The notes under the pieces were generated by a model. It searched no databases. It worked only from the letters and a program-made list of their open reading frames with translations, and had not been told where the DNA came from. Position numbers and translations under genes: made by a program. From Prostheceraeus crozeri (taxonomy: Eukaryota > Platyhelminthes > Polycladida > Euryleptidae), in NCBI GenBank assembly GCA_907163375.1, contig CAJQUW010010341.1:558001-622000 (forward strand): 64,000 bases of DNA. The letters run 5' to 3'. Positions 62,101 through 64,000 of this stretch are shown here, one piece after another; position 1 is the first letter of the stretch, and every line of letters starts with the position of its first letter.

Positions 62101-62649
62101 TCACAGCTCATCACGAACATAAGTATGAGCAACTTTCGTTTCGGCTTGTTTATTACACAATTTTCCCTTGCAACAGTGCAGTTCACCACCCTCGCTTCCG
62201 TTATCTTCCTTAATACCAAACATGCTATCTAAAACTTTCTGAAGATCTTTCTGTCCCTTATTCACTTCATGCTCAATGACCTTATTCTCTTCAGCAGAAT
62301 AGCCACATTCATTCAATTTAGATAGATCACATAAACGGCTTTTGGTACATCTCGGCATGCAGCCGCGTACGATGTAACGAGTCTCCAGTTTAGCATTATC
62401 TTTTTTCCGACTCAAGATACCCATTCCGGTGTAACATGCTTGTCGATCACCACACTCTTCCGTTGGCGTATTTGGTCCAGGTTCGTTGCACATTTCCTTA
62501 CAAGTTGTATACGATTTCTGAATCTGATCGGCCGTCTTCTTCAGAGTCTCGTCAGTGGAAGAAAAACATGTACTCCGACAGGAATAGCAAGTGAGACCAT
62601 TAGCCAATGACACAGCAGCGAGCAAAACAATCACGATTTTGAAAATCAT
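62101..62649 (-). CDS. Secreted Ly6/uPAR (LU) domain protein with C-terminal RDEL
   Basis: 182 residues. Residues 1-18 (MIFKIVIVLLAAVSLANG) are a signal peptide. The mature protein starts LTCYSCRSTC, the usual opening of a three-finger LU domain. It closes with HCCKGKLCNKQ, which matches the CC-x4-CN ending. Between them are eight or so further cysteines, CYTGMG for the central strand, and an unusual helical insert (KVIEHEVNKGQKDLQKVLDS) that makes it longer than common LU proteins. The last four residues are RDEL, a KDEL-like retrieval signal, so the protein may stay in the endoplasmic reticulum rather than be secreted or GPI-anchored. TTTTTCAG directly precedes the ATG, so an upstream 5'-UTR exon is likely. 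A host gene, open and apparently functional. Confidence 0.8.
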   Translation of the reverse strand: MIFKIVIVLLAAVSLANGLTCYSCRSTCFSSTDETLKKTADQIQKSYTTCKEMCNEPGPNTPTEECGDRQACYTGMGILSRKKDNAKLETRYIVRGCMPRCTKSRLCDLSKLNECGYSAEENKVIEHEVNKGQKDLQKVLDSMFGIKEDNGSEGGELHCCKGKLCNKQAETKVAHTYVRDEL

Positions 62650-62865
62650 CTGAAAAATAATGATTAAGTGTTAATGCCAAAAGTGCAGGAAAAGCATAGC
62701 GAAGCAAGACATAGCATAAGACATGCAACAATGCTGTAATTTGTAGGTACTGAAAATTATTGACTTTGTATAATCATTCGAGAACTCTTTCCTTTCATAT
62801 GATCGAATTATTGTTAATTAATTCCCATTCTAGTTCCAGTCAGACATATATACTGTATATTTAAA

Positions 62866-63020
62866 GATAAATTAAAAAAATTCAACGTAGTCTCAAGAAG
62901 TGAGCAAGTTGATTGCTCAGTCGCTTCAGCGACTCACTCAAGGACCTGAGATCAGCACCCTCTCTCTGTCCAGACTCTATTTTCTCTTGAGACTACGTTG
63001 AATTTTTTTAATTTATCTTT
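62866..63020. mobile_element. Small MITE with about 33-bp inverted ends
   Basis: GATAAATTAAAAAAATTCAA then CGTAGTCTCAAGA on the left is inverted at 62984-63020. The core (TTGATTGCTCAGTCGCTTCA... CCTCTCTCTGTCCAGACT) recurs at 63276-63362 without the ends, so two copies or a split copy lie 300 bp apart. Confidence 0.6.
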
Positions 63021-64000
63021 ATTATTAAGTCTCATGGCGATTACTTATGATGTATATTTAAAATATGGATTAAACGATGCTCTCAACAACTAGCAACATG
63101 AGTAGCAGTAGCGTCGCGTGCTCCCAGACCATAAGCCTTCGCTCGGCATTGGAATTCTATTTCTATACCAGACATTTTTTATGTTACAACATTTAATCTT
63201 CATGAAAGATTAATTTTTACTACCAATTCGACAATACTTCCCCAACATTTTTAAGACCAAGTGGATATGCACATGAGAAGTTGATTGCTCAGTCGCTTCA
63301 ACGGCTTACTCAAGGACCTGAGATCAGTACCCTCTCTCTGTCCAGACTCTATTTTCTCGAGAAAAGAGGATCGTCAATTAAGGCCAACAAAAGAGTTAAA
63401 TGCGTTTCTTACAGCCGCTCAGCCACTCACACGTTTGAAATTTTTATGCATTAAAATGTCTTGTACATTCCTGATTTCTTTCGGTGTAAGAGCTCTCAAT
63501 TTTTATATCAGGTGTTGGCCTACCTTGCCTGACGTGTCATCTTTTCAGCATATTTCGTTCGAACGAAAGGCGTGGTTATGAGCTTATCTGCAGTACTTAA
63601 CATAGCGTCACATCGATCTCGTAAAAACAGATTATGGACCGAATTTGCGTGTTCGAGTCAAATGCATTACTCTGCACTTATTGGCGAACGTTCATCATCC
63701 GATCGCAGTCTTGTTTGAACGTCATCATCTGCTGCTGGTTAATGTGTGACCTCTCTGAAAAGCAACGAAGACTGACAATTGGGCTCCGCTTCCCTTTCTA
63801 TATTTAGGCACCGCGCCTCGATCAACAATTGCAGATCATGCCAATGACACAAGTAGAATTTCATCGCAAAAATTGGAGAAGGCAAAGCATTATGTCCATC
63901 GGCGGGAAAGCCGAGATTGGCGCGAGCGTCCGATCTCTGAACATCAATGCTCCGTCTGAACACACCGCTAGTGTGTGTGTTTGATTGTTCAAAGAAAACA
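63021..64000. other. Intergenic with one partial MITE core
   Basis: Apart from the MITE core at 63276-63362, no gene or element boundary is supported. The two open frames here, 63285-63581 and 63739-63963, have no motif. Confidence 0.4.

Overview
The window is AT-rich animal DNA and is mostly transposable elements. A single-exon acidic protein gene, a secreted Ly6/uPAR-type gene and GT-AG introns point to a metazoan. The mix of Penelope-like, hAT, piggyBac, pogo and Polinton elements is typical of marine invertebrates, but the species cannot be named from the sequence. Only two loci look like ordinary host genes: an intronless 476-aa acidic repeat protein (7422-8852, minus) and a Ly6/LU-domain protein ending in RDEL (62101-62649, minus).

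Layout. 1-3420 is intergenic. 3421-5394 is an old hAT-like element holding a second hAT MITE (3924-4830). 9623-11198 is a truncated Penelope-like element with inverted terminal repeats and hammerhead-like motifs. 11337-34206 looks like an old TA-flanked DNA transposon split open by later insertions. These are element 1 (12169-30627), a pogo/Tigger element (30708-32893) and a fold-back Penelope relic (33207-34146). A full-length but broken Polinton, element 2, occupies 35059-56789. The right flank has a hAT MITE, a piggyBac relic, palindromic repeats and the Ly6 gene.

Element 1 is the most unusual object. It is an 18.5-kb near-perfect palindrome with Polinton-type ends and a perfect 6-bp target duplication (TACGAA). 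Each arm carries homologues of genes from both ends of element 2: the right-end coiled-coil and 88-aa genes, then the left-end block of a 235-aa unknown, a RING-like protein and a DEDDh-like exonuclease. It has no DNA polymerase, integrase, capsid, protease or packaging ATPase. It therefore looks like a satellite or defective inverted-duplication derivative that needs a helper Polinton. Its arms are about 99.8% alike in the gene part, and it looks whole.

Element 2 has 6-bp target duplications (ATAGTT) and TIRs of about 0.4 kb. It carries the usual Polinton set: protein-primed DNA polymerase B, integrase with chromodomain, double jelly-roll capsid protein, adenain-type protease, packaging ATPase, PX/pVI-like basic proteins and two tandem penton-like proteins. 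It also has less usual cargo: a TATA-binding-protein-like protein, a DEDDh-like exonuclease, two RING-type proteins and a pair of inverted small paralogues. It is broken, with on the order of ten breaks.

Two patterns run through both elements. The start codon recurrently stands alone in front of a splice donor (ATG followed by GTAAGT or GTAGGT). A 5'-UTR intron of about 0.67 kb is also far better conserved (about 97%) than the protein it precedes (about 65%).
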